Shown in pieces: positions 9,071 to 20,801 of a stretch of DNA of 64,000 nt. Position 1 is the stretch's first letter. Every line of letters begins with the position of its first letter. The translations under genes and the position numbers were made by a program. The stretch is from assembly GCA_027343695.1 (NCBI GenBank), contig DAHWKJ010000074.1:1-64000 (forward strand), read 5' to 3'. Source of the DNA: Sulfobacillus sp. (GTDB lineage: Bacteria > Bacillota > Sulfobacillia > Sulfobacillales > Sulfobacillaceae). Under the pieces are notes generated by a model. That model was not told where the DNA came from. It was given only the letters and a program-made list of their open reading frames with translations, and made no database searches.

Positions 9071-10066
9071 CTAACGGAAGTGGCAGGCCACCCAGTGACC
9101 CGGAAGAGATTCTTTGAGTATCGGGCGGTCCACTTTGCACTGATCCTGCGCAATGGGACACCGCGTGTGGAAACGACAACCAGTTGGCGGATTAACCGGA
9201 CTGGGAACATCCCCTTGTAAAATAATCCGTTCCCGCTTTAAAGTTGGGTTTGGGATCGGAATCGCGGAAAACAAAGCCTCTGTGTAGGGGTGTAAAGGCT
9301 TTTGATAGATTTCTTCAGCATCGGCAATCTCTGCCATGGCCCCTAGGTACATCACGCCTACCCGATCGCTGATATGGCGAATAACGTTTAAGCCGTGAGC
9401 AATAAATAAATAGGTCAACCCGAACTCTTTTTGCAGATCTTCCATCAAGTTCAAAATCTGCGACTGAATCGACACGTCTAAAGCCGAAACCGGCTCATCC
9501 GCCACAATCAGCTTGGGGTTTAGCGCAAGTGCACGCGCTATTCCGACACGCTGCCGCTGACCTCCGGAGAACTCATGGGGATACCGACGCATGTGATACC
9601 CAGCGAGCCCCACCACTTCCAGCAGTTCTTTGACGCGGCGCTCCCGCTCGCGTTTGTTGCCCATACGGTGAATGGCCAGTGGCTCTTCGATGATCTCGCC
9701 GACCGACATCCGGGGATTCAACGACCCGAACGGATCCTGAAAGATAATCTGCATCTCGCGACGCAATCCGCGGAGTTCCGACTTCCCTAGACCCACTATT
9801 TCTTTACCTTCAAATTTAATCGACCCCGATGTGGGCTCAATGAGGCGTAACACGGCCCGACCGGTGGTAGTCTTGCCACACCCAGATTCCCCCACGAGCC
9901 CTAAGGTTTCACCGCGTCGCAAATCGAAGCTCACGCCATCTACCGCTTTAACATGGCCCACTACCCGAGAAAATAGCCCTCCCGTAATCGGAAAATACTT
10001 CGACAAATCTTTGACAGATAGAAGGATATCGCCTTCTTCAGGCGGATTGTTTAACACGGCGCTCAT
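9071..10066 (-). CDS. Oligopeptide/dipeptide ABC transporter ATPase (OppF/DppF type)
   Basis: A 331-residue ATP-binding subunit of a peptide/nickel importer. It shows Walker [10 protein letters not shown], signature [15 protein letters not shown], Walker [13 protein letters not shown], and the C-terminal oligopeptide/dipeptide domain with [12 protein letters not shown]. It overlaps the OppD-type gene by ATGA, so the pair is coupled and would form the heterodimeric ATPase. No permease or substrate-binding protein lies nearby: the next genes on this strand are gatC on one side and ligA on the other. The pair must serve permeases encoded elsewhere. Which substrate (peptides, nickel, sugars) cannot be said. 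Confidence 0.92.
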   Translation of the reverse strand: MSAVLNNPPEEGDILLSVKDLSKYFPITGGLFSRVVGHVKAVDGVSFDLRRGETLGLVGESGCGKTTTGRAVLRLIEPTSGSIKFEGKEIVGLGKSELRGLRREMQIIFQDPFGSLNPRMSVGEIIEEPLAIHRMGNKRERERRVKELLEVVGLAGYHMRRYPHEFSGGQRQRVGIARALALNPKLIVADEPVSALDVSIQSQILNLMEDLQKEFGLTYLFIAHGLNVIRHISDRVGVMYLGAMAEIADAEEIYQKPLHPYTEALFSAIPIPNPTLKRERIILQGDVPSPVNPPTGCRFHTRCPIAQDQCKVDRPILKESLPGHWVACHFR

Positions 10067-11061
10067 GACACAGCCTCCTTGCCTTCAGAGTGCAACCAAC
10101 AACTCACCTTGCGTCCATCGCTGACTTCGGTCAGCACCGGAGCTTCTTGACGGCAGATATCCATCGCCTTCGGACAACGCGGTGCAAACGAGCACCCCTG
10201 GGGAAGGTGAAGCAAGTTCGGTACAGTTCCTTCGATGACATGCAGTTTTTCCTTCGTCCCGACATCCAGACGAGGAATCGATTCTAAGAGACCGAGAGTA
10301 TAGGGGTGCAATGGTTCACGGAACAGATCCACCGTGTCGCATTCTTCTACCACTTTACCTGCATACATCACGGCGACCCGATCCGTCATTTCAGCCACAA
10401 CACCCAAATCATGAGTAATCAGCATAATAGCGGTATGAAATTCACTCTTGAGTTTACGCATCAGGTCCAAAATTTGCGCTTGAATCGTCACGTCGAGTGC
10501 CGTTGTGGGTTCGTCAGCAATCAACAATTTCGGATTACAGGAAAGCGCCATGGCAATCATCACACGTTGACGCATCCCCCCTGACATTTGGTGGGGATAT
10601 TCACGGGCACGCCGCTCTGGGGAAGGAATCCCCACCAGTCGCAACATGTCTACGGAACGCTGAAAGGCTTCGCGTTTCGATAACTTCTGATGTAGGATGA
10701 TTGATTCCGAAATCTGGTCACCGATGGTATAGACCGGATTAAGCGAAGTCATAGGTTCCTGAAAGATCATAGCAATATCATTACCACGAATCCTGCGCAT
10801 TTGGTCCGCAGTCTTCTTGAGTAAATTCTCCCCTTGGAAAAAAATCTCGCCAGCTACAATTTTCCCGGGAGGGTTGGGAACCAATTGCATAATGGACAAC
10901 GATGTGACACTCTTACCGCATCCGGATTCCCCCACAATCCCTAGGGTCTCTTCCGAATCGATATGAAAGCTTACACCATCTACCGACTTGACAACCCCCT
11001 CATCGGTAAAGAAGTGGGTATTAAGATCTTTGACTTCCAGGACCTTGTCTGCCACGGTCAT
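10063..11061 (-). CDS. Oligopeptide/dipeptide ABC transporter ATPase (OppD/DppD type)
   Basis: A 332-residue ATPase partner of the OppF-type protein, with Walker [13 protein letters not shown], signature [15 protein letters not shown], Walker [13 protein letters not shown] and the C-terminal [14 protein letters not shown] cysteine cluster that some members of the family use to bind Fe-S. The ribosome binding site GGAAGGAGAGA precedes the ATG. A good sigma-A promoter lies about 90 bases upstream, so the pair is an independent two-gene operon despite having ligA directly upstream on the same strand. Confidence 0.92.
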   Translation of the reverse strand: MTVADKVLEVKDLNTHFFTDEGVVKSVDGVSFHIDSEETLGIVGESGCGKSVTSLSIMQLVPNPPGKIVAGEIFFQGENLLKKTADQMRRIRGNDIAMIFQEPMTSLNPVYTIGDQISESIILHQKLSKREAFQRSVDMLRLVGIPSPERRAREYPHQMSGGMRQRVMIAMALSCNPKLLIADEPTTALDVTIQAQILDLMRKLKSEFHTAIMLITHDLGVVAEMTDRVAVMYAGKVVEECDTVDLFREPLHPYTLGLLESIPRLDVGTKEKLHVIEGTVPNLLHLPQGCSFAPRCPKAMDICRQEAPVLTEVSDGRKVSCWLHSEGKEAVS

Positions 11062-11150
11062 TCTCTCCTTCCACCCATTGCGTCTCAGTTCGTCTTAAAA
11101 ATTTTCAAAAATTAATTGAGATGACACAATCCGACAACCTATCGCATCCC

Positions 11151-11179
11151 ATTATACGGGCGACTTCGGTGAACGACAA
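11151..11179 (-). promoter_or_regulatory. Sigma-A promoter of the OppD/OppF-type operon
   Basis: On the minus strand, -35 TTGTCG (11174-11179) and -10 TATAAT (11151-11156) are separated by 17 bases. Transcription from here would give a leader of about 80 bases, AT-rich near TTAATTTTTGAAAATTTTT, before the start codon at 11061. Confidence 0.65.
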
Positions 11180-11207
11180 TGGGTATTCATTCCTGGACCA
11201 TCTCCGA

Positions 11208-15375
<4,168 letters not shown>

Positions 15376-15407
15376 TCGTGATAGCCTCCCGGCGCATGCT
15401 TAGCTTC

Positions 15408-15416
15408 ATTATACCA
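15408..15416 (-). promoter_or_regulatory. Extended -10 promoter of pcrA-ligA
   Basis: Read on the minus strand this is TGGTATAAT, a TGn element attached to a perfect TATAAT, about 33 bases upstream of the pcrA start. The sequence 17 bases further upstream does not resemble TTGACA. Confidence 0.6.
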
Positions 15417-15436
15417 TGCAGACTTTGGGCTCGCCT

Positions 15437-15787
15437 CTAATGGATTGTCTCCCCTGGACCGAAATTCATTACCAAGTCGAAATCCGGGAAACTCTGAGGA
15501 TCGCCGCTTCCATGGCCGACAACAATCGCGCCAGTTACCGCGTCTTGAGCGTGAATCCGAGCACTCATGTTATGGCGTGACCAGACCAAAGTGTCCGGTT
15601 CGAGGGGGTCCGATTCGGGAATTCCAAAAGCCCAACTCAAAAGATTCTCGATTTCACTACGCCCTAGTGCCGAATTCTGGACTCGGTACCATACCTCTAA
15701 CTGATCCGCCGAAAAACGCCATCCTTTGATTTTCCCTTGATGTAAAAAGCCCGTACCCGAAGTCGCTTCACGCCAAGACACGACCAT
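15437..15787 (-). CDS. Hypothetical protein (116 residues)
   Basis: I do not recognise this protein. It is soluble, mixed alpha/beta in character and rich in tryptophan (WREA, WRFS, WYRV, LLSWAFG, VWSRHN), with an acidic, glycine-containing C-terminus (GHGSGDPQSFPDF). No signal peptide, metal motif or repeat is visible. The ATG at 15787 is preceded by AGAGAGGTG; a GTG three codons upstream (15796) is the alternative. It has its own extended -10 promoter and ends just before the pcrA promoter. It sits between yerC and pcrA, where Bacillus carries pcrB, but does not resemble that prenyltransferase. Confidence 0.65.
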   Translation of the reverse strand: MVVSWREATSGTGFLHQGKIKGWRFSADQLEVWYRVQNSALGRSEIENLLSWAFGIPESDPLEPDTLVWSRHNMSARIHAQDAVTGAIVVGHGSGDPQSFPDFDLVMNFGPGETIH

Positions 15788-15815
15788 CCACCACACCTCT
15801 CTAATGTACTAAAGT

Positions 15816-15824
15816 AGTATAGCA
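15816..15824 (-). promoter_or_regulatory. Extended -10 promoter of the 116-residue orphan
   Basis: The minus strand reads TGCTATACT, i.e. TGn plus TATACT, about 28 bases upstream of the start codon. There is no convincing -35. Confidence 0.45.
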
Positions 15825-15897
15825 TAAAAACTTCAAAGAGGATTTGCCGTTTTTGGATGGTCGGTTTCGAAGTAATGATCAGAAAAGAACGCTATGG

Positions 15898-16194
15898 CTA
15901 TGGGGTGGTTGACGTCATACGATCCAAAACGAGCCGGTATCCATCGGCCCCAAACGTTAACGACCGTTTAACGCGTGAGATAGTTGCCGACGACGCTCCA
16001 GTAATTCGAGCAATGTCTTCGTAGGTTTGACCTTCATCTAACATTTGTGCGACGGCCATCCGTTGAGCAATCGACTGAATTTCCGCTGCCGTGAGAATAT
16101 CTTCCAAGAACTTGTAGGTGTCCTCTACCGTGTTGAGGCTTAATATCGCCCGACACAGCAAGTCTGCCTCACTGCTCCGAAGCTTCGAATTCAT
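15898..16194 (-). CDS. yerC: YerC-like TrpR-family transcriptional regulator
   Basis: A 98-residue helical protein of the YerC/YecD group of the Trp-repressor superfamily. The helix-turn-helix is clear at QTYEDIARITGASSATISRVKRSL (about residues 57-80); the preceding part (LEDILTAAEIQSIAQRMAVAQML) is the dimerising helix bundle. The start at 16194 follows an AGGTGAGGTG ribosome binding site, and a GTG four codons upstream overlaps that site. In B. subtilis the homologue lies upstream of pcrB-pcrA-ligA, so the position is conserved. The regulated genes and any ligand are unknown; the neighbouring purine operon is an untested candidate. Confidence 0.85.
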   Translation of the reverse strand: MNSKLRSSEADLLCRAILSLNTVEDTYKFLEDILTAAEIQSIAQRMAVAQMLDEGQTYEDIARITGASSATISRVKRSLTFGADGYRLVLDRMTSTTP

Positions 16195-16266
16195 AGTGCA
16201 CCTCACCTATCCATTTGATAGGTATTGTGCGCGTCCCGTAGCCGAATTACAAGTTAGTAACTCAGT

Positions 16267-17022
16267 TTAGGCTCCAGAGCCTCCTCCTGAACTTCCCAAT
16301 CCTCCACTACTACCACCAGAAGATCCGCCCGAAGAACTCGAACCCCCACTACTACCACCGGAGGATCCCCCCGAAGAACTCGAACCTCCGCTACTACCAC
16401 CGGAGGATCCGCCAGAAGAACTCGAACCTCCGCTACTCGACGAGCCGCCTGAAGAGCTCGACGACGAGCTAGAGCCGACCATCTTGAGGATGCTCGCCTT
16501 CACCGAAGAATCAATGGCCATCGTGATAGTGGGAGACGCCATAGCCTTTTGTACGTCAGACTCCAGGGTTTTTTGAAACGTTGGACTTGACATCGCCAAC
16601 ATGACGGATTTTTCGAGAGCGGTTTGGCCCATCGGCGTCATAAGACTTTGTTGTAATTGGGTTGTGGAGATGCTTTCGGCGATCACGCGTTGCATCCGGG
16701 GCGTTTCCATTTCATCCCGAACCGCCTTTTGAATCTCCATTGACGGCATCGAGGAGGAACTCGAAGAGCCCCCGGAAGACGACCCTCCGCCCGAACTTGA
16801 ACCACCGGAGCTCGAACCTCCCGAACTGCTGGACCCGCCAGAGCTTGAACCACCGGAGCTTGAACCTCCCGAACCGCTGGACCCGCCAGAGCTACCGCCA
16901 CCATGACTGGTCGCGGTGCTCCCGTGTTGGGGGGAGGGCGCTCCCATCGTAAACGCACATCCACCAAGCATTGAGGCGAGCACACCGCCTGCCACCACTA
17001 ATGCGCCTATCTTCTGTACCAC
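16267..17022 (-). CDS. Ser/Gly-rich lipoprotein with a GerD-like helical core
   Basis: A 251-residue secreted lipoprotein. The signal peptide ends in the lipobox MLGGC, giving lipidation at Cys22. Residues ~40-91 and ~183-251 are low-complexity Ser/Gly linkers. Between them is a compact helical core (92-182) built of repeated units anchored on (S/T)P at residues 108, 130, 147 and 164, for example SSPTFQKTLESDVQKAM. The same proline-anchored helical repeat pattern is typical of the spore germination lipoprotein GerD, so a role in the spore inner membrane or germinosome is possible, but the match is by pattern only. The start is a GTG behind GGAGGTG. In B. subtilis an unrelated-looking lipoprotein, YerB, occupies the same place next to yerC. 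Confidence 0.7.
   Translation of the reverse strand: MVQKIGALVVAGGVLASMLGGCAFTMGAPSPQHGSTATSHGGGSSGGSSGSGGSSSGGSSSGGSSSSGGSSSGGSSSGGGSSSGGSSSSSSMPSMEIQKAVRDEMETPRMQRVIAESISTTQLQQSLMTPMGQTALEKSVMLAMSSPTFQKTLESDVQKAMASPTITMAIDSSVKASILKMVGSSSSSSSSGGSSSSGGSSSSGGSSGGSSGGSSSSGGSSGGSSGGSSSSGGSSGGSSGGLGSSGGGSGA
16322..16436. repeat. 42-bp tandem repeat in the lipoprotein C-terminal tail
   Basis: Two near-identical 42-base units (16322-16363 and 16364-16405) and a partial third unit encode a 14-residue Gly/Ser block. Degenerate extensions continue on both sides. The number of copies could vary between strains. Confidence 0.75.
16796..16891. repeat. 48-bp tandem repeat in the lipoprotein N-terminal linker
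   Basis: Two 48-base units, 16796-16843 and 16844-16891, differ at only a few positions and encode a 16-residue Ser/Gly block just after the lipidated cysteine. Confidence 0.75.
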
Positions 17023-17380
17023 ACCGCACCTCCATGACGTTTGTGGGTAGTGTTACCCGACCATGGAGATTCTAGTACCCGATCACGTGGTATTACCCAC
17101 CCATGATGCCATAATACGGTGCGAGATTTTAAAGACAATCCGGAAGAAAACTGCCGAGTTTATCGTTCTAGTCCAAGGCCGATCATCGAACTTTTCGCCA
17201 CCTTCCTGTTTCATGGCGTCATGGTTTTGTCAGGAAAGGGTGAGCCGCCGCGTGCATCGGGTAGGGTTTTGCGCAACGCGGCGGGACGATGAAACGGTTC
17301 GGGTCGTATCCGCGCTCAGTCATAACGCCGATAGTCACCCGGTGTCCGTTCAACCCTAGGTAAATTTTTAAGAAACTGTT
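17023..17380. promoter_or_regulatory. Intergenic region with repeated GGGTA/TACCC elements
   Basis: This ~360-base region between purD and the lipoprotein gene has no convincing gene: a 98-codon plus-strand frame (17063-17359) lacks a ribosome binding site and recognisable sequence. Close to the lipoprotein start it carries a palindrome GGGTAGTGTTACCC (17045-17058), TACCC at 17076-17080 and GGTATTACCC at 17089-17098. GTGGGTA (17043-17049) and TACCCAC (17094-17100) also form an inverted pair. These may be operator half-sites or non-housekeeping sigma elements controlling the lipoprotein gene; this is inference. Confidence 0.35.
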
Positions 17381-17398
17381 AAAAGCCTCTGCGGCTCC
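17381..17398 (-). terminator. Weak terminator candidate at the end of the purine operon
   Basis: On the minus strand a short AGCC/GGCT stem (extendable by wobble pairs) is followed by TTTTAACAG. It begins only a few bases after the purD stop codon. The stem is short, so the call is weak. Confidence 0.3.
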
Positions 17399-17403
17399 AA
17401 AGT

Positions 17404-18669
17404 TTAGGAGTCACGGTGTTCCAAGGCAATATCCTGGCGATATTGCGTGCCCGGTGCATCAATTTGGCTCATAACCTGATACGCTTGGCGTCTAGCGTTC
17501 GAAACATCGGGTCCAACGCCTACCACCGTTAAGATCCTTCCTCCATTACCTTCTAAAACGCCATCAACTAACCGGGTAGCTCCTTGAAACACTAAACCGT
17601 CTAGATTTTGGGGAATATGAAGCGGTTGTCCTCCTGTGGTAGGATTCGGATAACGCTCATCGGCCAGTACCACCGCGACCGCAGCCTTACCGAAATGGTC
17701 GGCGATCCGGGGTAGCCTGCCTTGGGCTAGTTGCATCCACAGTGCTCCCCAATCTTGTTCCACCATGGGGACGATAACCTCCGTTTCAGGATCCCCCATC
17801 CGGACATTAAACTCGAGAACTTGGGGACCGCTGGCGGTCAGCATTAGTCCTACATAAAGGACCCCTCGGTACAGCATTCGCTCATCACGAAGAAATTGCA
17901 TGACCGGGTCTAGGATTTCTTTATTGATCCGATCCTTGGTTTCGGGGTCGAGGCCCGGGACCGGCCCAAATGCCCCCATGCCGCCGGTATTAGGCGCATC
18001 AGACCGCGCGTTGACTCGTTTATAATCGCGGGTCAACGGCAACCAGGCATACTCGTGACCGTTGGTAAGGACGTGCACCGAAATTTCCTCACCAATCAGG
18101 CACTCTTCCCACAGAATCCCTTCGTCAAAGAGTTCAGGTCGTTCCGTCCACGATTCCGCCACATGCCACGCGGCTTCTCTCGAGTCCACGATCACCACCC
18201 CCTTGCCGCCGGCAAGGCCGCTCTGTTTCATCACATGAGGCCACATGGTTTCCTCCTCAATCCAGGCTTGCAATTGAGCCGGGGTGCGCGCCATCTGTGC
18301 CCGGGCAGTCGGAATATTGTAGCGTCGCATCACTTCCTTAGCGTAGGTTTTACTGCCTTCCAAAGCGGCCGCAGCTTGACTCGGTCCCACAACCCAATGC
18401 CCCTGACTTCTGAGCGCATCGGCCAATCCAGCGACCAGGGGCGCCTCAGGCCCTATAATCACGAGGAGCGGCTCCCGCTTGGCACACCAACTGATCAGTT
18501 CTGGGAGATTCTGATACGCAATGCATTCGGCAAGACCGGCAATCCCGGGATTACCCGGTGCCGCATAGACTTTGCTAAAGTGCTTAGATTCGGTAAGACT
18601 ATAGACCAGAGCGTGTTCTCGGCTCCCCTGGCCCACCACTAAGGCATGTTGCGGTCGCTGCTGATCCAT
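17404..18669 (-). CDS. purD: Phosphoribosylamine-glycine ligase
   Basis: A 421-residue ATP-grasp enzyme joining glycine to phosphoribosylamine to give GAR, step 2 of IMP synthesis. The N-terminus has the nucleotide-binding-like GQGSREHALVYSL, the ATP-grasp part shows KQSGLAGGKGVVI and the metal-site region FNVRMGDPETEVI. It is the last gene of the operon, nine bases after purH, with GGGGGT before the ATG. Length is normal. Confidence 0.97.
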   Translation of the reverse strand: MDQQRPQHALVVGQGSREHALVYSLTESKHFSKVYAAPGNPGIAGLAECIAYQNLPELISWCAKREPLLVIIGPEAPLVAGLADALRSQGHWVVGPSQAAAALEGSKTYAKEVMRRYNIPTARAQMARTPAQLQAWIEEETMWPHVMKQSGLAGGKGVVIVDSREAAWHVAESWTERPELFDEGILWEECLIGEEISVHVLTNGHEYAWLPLTRDYKRVNARSDAPNTGGMGAFGPVPGLDPETKDRINKEILDPVMQFLRDERMLYRGVLYVGLMLTASGPQVLEFNVRMGDPETEVIVPMVEQDWGALWMQLAQGRLPRIADHFGKAAVAVVLADERYPNPTTGGQPLHIPQNLDGLVFQGATRLVDGVLEGNGGRILTVVGVGPDVSNARRQAYQVMSQIDAPGTQYRQDIALEHRDS

Positions 18670-18678
18670 GGGTACCCC

Positions 18679-20196
18679 CTAATGACGAAAATGACGTTCA
18701 TGAGTGAAGAATAAGGGAATGTGGCCTTGATTCGCTCGATCGATGGACTCTTGGTCCCGTTGAGACCCGCCCGGTTGTATCACCAAACCGATCCCTGCTT
18801 GACTCGCGAGCTCCATCACATCGCCAAACGGAAAGAAGGCGTCGGAAGCCAAAACCGCGCCGCGGGCATGCTCGCCGGCCCGCTCGATGGCTTCTCGTGC
18901 AGCATCAACCCGATTGGTTTGCCCCGAGCCTATGCCTCGAGTTACGCCGCCCGCTGCCAGTACGATAGCGTTTGACTTGGCCCAAGCCACGGTGGTCCAC
19001 GCCAATTCGATATCGGTCAGATAGGACGCAATGTCGACAGCCGGACCTGCCACCTGTTCGAATTGAGACGGCACCGCGATCAGTTGGTCCTGACTCTGAA
19101 CGATCACGCCGCCGTCAATGGCCCGGATCTCCCATGGTTTCCAGGAGTGTGCCGGCATTTCTAACACGCGAAGGTTCTTTTTAGATTTAAGTACCTCCAA
19201 GGCTGCGGGATCGTAACCCGGCGCCAGTATGACTTCCAGAAAGATCTCGCGTAGGGCCTCGGCTGCCTCTTTGGAGACTTCCCTATTAAAGGCTACGATC
19301 CCGCCAAAAATGGAGATCGGGTCGGCTGCATGTGCCGCCTCCAAGGCCAACAGCGCCGTCTTGCCGATCGCGACGGCCGCTGGGTTTTGATGTTTAATCA
19401 CGGCCACGCCACAATCTTTTAATGCACTGACCACGCCCCAAGCCGCATCCGCGTCGGCGAGATTGTTATACGAGAGTTCCTTACCTTGCCATTGCCGGGC
19501 TCCAGCAAAACCCGATCCCAACTTGACAGGATAGAACGCGCCCGTTTGATGCGGATTCTCTCCATAGCGGAGGGCATCTCGTCGGATTCCGGACACCACC
19601 CAATCCGCGTCCAAAGGAAAGTGTTGGCTAAAGGTGAGCGCAATGGCGGCATCGTATGCCGCCACATGCTTAAAAGCATAAGCGGCCCAGCGCAATCGAT
19701 CGGTTTCCGTCACCTTGGCCCAATCGCTACCCATTAGCTCTGGATACTGCTGCGGCTCGACCAAGACCACCACGTGGGCATAATTTTTAGCAGCCGCACG
19801 AATCAAAGACACCCCACCCACATCGATTTCTTCGACGAGGGATGCGGTCGGCGTAGTTGCCGTCACTTCTTGCGCGCGCTCTCGAAACGGGTAGAGATTC
19901 ACCACAACCGCGACAATGTTTCGAGAGCCTAGCTGTTCCACATCTTCTTGATCCGTGGGAGTCCGTCGACTTAAGAGACCCGCATAGATGACGGGATGTA
20001 ATGTTTTCACGCGACCATCCAAGACTTCATCAAAGCCTGTCAGATCTTCCAATGCGGTGGCCGTAATCCCGTGTTCGACCAAATGCCGATAAGTTCCACC
20101 ACTTGCTAAGATGCCAATCCCCTGCTCATTAAACCACCGGGCCAATTCCACGCTCCCCGCCTTATCGCTTACACTAAATAAAGCCCACGCATCCAT
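18679..20196 (-). CDS. purH: Bifunctional AICAR transformylase / IMP cyclohydrolase
   Basis: A 505-residue fusion enzyme for the last two steps to IMP. The N-terminal MGS-like domain (WALFSVSDKAG, GGTYRHL, KTLHPVIYAGLL) is the cyclohydrolase. The remainder is the formyltransferase, with the catalytic Lys-His in VIKHQNPAAVA; the family norm here is KHxNPCG, so the Cys-Gly pair is replaced by Ala-Ala, a tolerated but notable variation. The ATG follows a strong AAGGAGG site that lies inside the end of purN. Confidence 0.96.
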   Translation of the reverse strand: MDAWALFSVSDKAGSVELARWFNEQGIGILASGGTYRHLVEHGITATALEDLTGFDEVLDGRVKTLHPVIYAGLLSRRTPTDQEDVEQLGSRNIVAVVVNLYPFRERAQEVTATTPTASLVEEIDVGGVSLIRAAAKNYAHVVVLVEPQQYPELMGSDWAKVTETDRLRWAAYAFKHVAAYDAAIALTFSQHFPLDADWVVSGIRRDALRYGENPHQTGAFYPVKLGSGFAGARQWQGKELSYNNLADADAAWGVVSALKDCGVAVIKHQNPAAVAIGKTALLALEAAHAADPISIFGGIVAFNREVSKEAAEALREIFLEVILAPGYDPAALEVLKSKKNLRVLEMPAHSWKPWEIRAIDGGVIVQSQDQLIAVPSQFEQVAGPAVDIASYLTDIELAWTTVAWAKSNAIVLAAGGVTRGIGSGQTNRVDAAREAIERAGEHARGAVLASDAFFPFGDVMELASQAGIGLVIQPGGSQRDQESIDRANQGHIPLFFTHERHFRH

Positions 20197-20801
20197 GATT
20201 CGACCTCCTTATGAGATAAATCCCAGATCACTCGGCCATCGACACCGAGGTGTACCCACCCCCGTTCCAGTGCCCAAACGACTTGTGGATACAACCGATG
20301 CTCTGCCATATGAATCTTGGATTCCAAGGCCTCCTGGCTTTCGCCAGGAGGGATCGGTACCGGCTGTTGCATGATAATGGGACCGGTATCTTGACCCTCG
20401 TCGACGAAGTGAATGGTCACCCCCGTCCAGCGCACTCCGTGCCGATAGGCCTGGTCAAGCGCGTGCATCCCCGGAAAAGCCGGCAATAGCGAAGGATGTA
20501 CATTCACGATTCGGCCACGATAGGCCGCCACCGTCTCTGAGGTCAGCCAGCGCATATATCCGGCTAGTGCGATGGCTTCAATGTGGTGGGCGTCTAAAAT
20601 CTTGCACAGTGCCTCATCGTAACGCTCCCGGTTCCGAATCGTCTTCGAATCGAGAACGACCGCCAACACCCCATAGCGCTCGGCAATCCCCAGAGCTGGA
20701 ACCTCAGCCCGATGTGAAACCACTAAAGACACTGGGACATTGGCTCGGAGCATTGCGTCAAGGTTACTCCCGGTGCCTCCGACCAATACCGCCCACCTCA
20801 T
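20169..20801 (-). CDS. purN: Phosphoribosylglycinamide formyltransferase
   Basis: A 210-residue folate-dependent GAR transformylase (step 3). Visible signatures are VGGTGSNLDAML at the phosphate-binding end, the Asn/His region IVNVHPSLLPAFPG and the catalytic Asp region HFVDEGQDTGPII. Its ATG overlaps the purM stop by ATGA. The last nine codons run over the start of purH, a 28-base overlap that is unusual for this pair and makes the protein a little longer than average. Confidence 0.95.
   Translation of the reverse strand: MRWAVLVGGTGSNLDAMLRANVPVSLVVSHRAEVPALGIAERYGVLAVVLDSKTIRNRERYDEALCKILDAHHIEAIALAGYMRWLTSETVAAYRGRIVNVHPSLLPAFPGMHALDQAYRHGVRWTGVTIHFVDEGQDTGPIIMQQPVPIPPGESQEALESKIHMAEHRLYPQVVWALERGWVHLGVDGRVIWDLSHKEVESWMRGLYLV

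Noticed and set aside
16267-17022. Adhesin or silk-like Ser/Gly protein
   Set aside because: A clear lipobox and a non-repetitive helical core argue for a lipoprotein with linkers rather than a structural repeat protein.
17063-17359. 98-codon plus-strand open frame between the lipoprotein gene and purD
   Set aside because: No ribosome binding site, biased composition and no recognisable motif. It runs across likely regulatory repeats.
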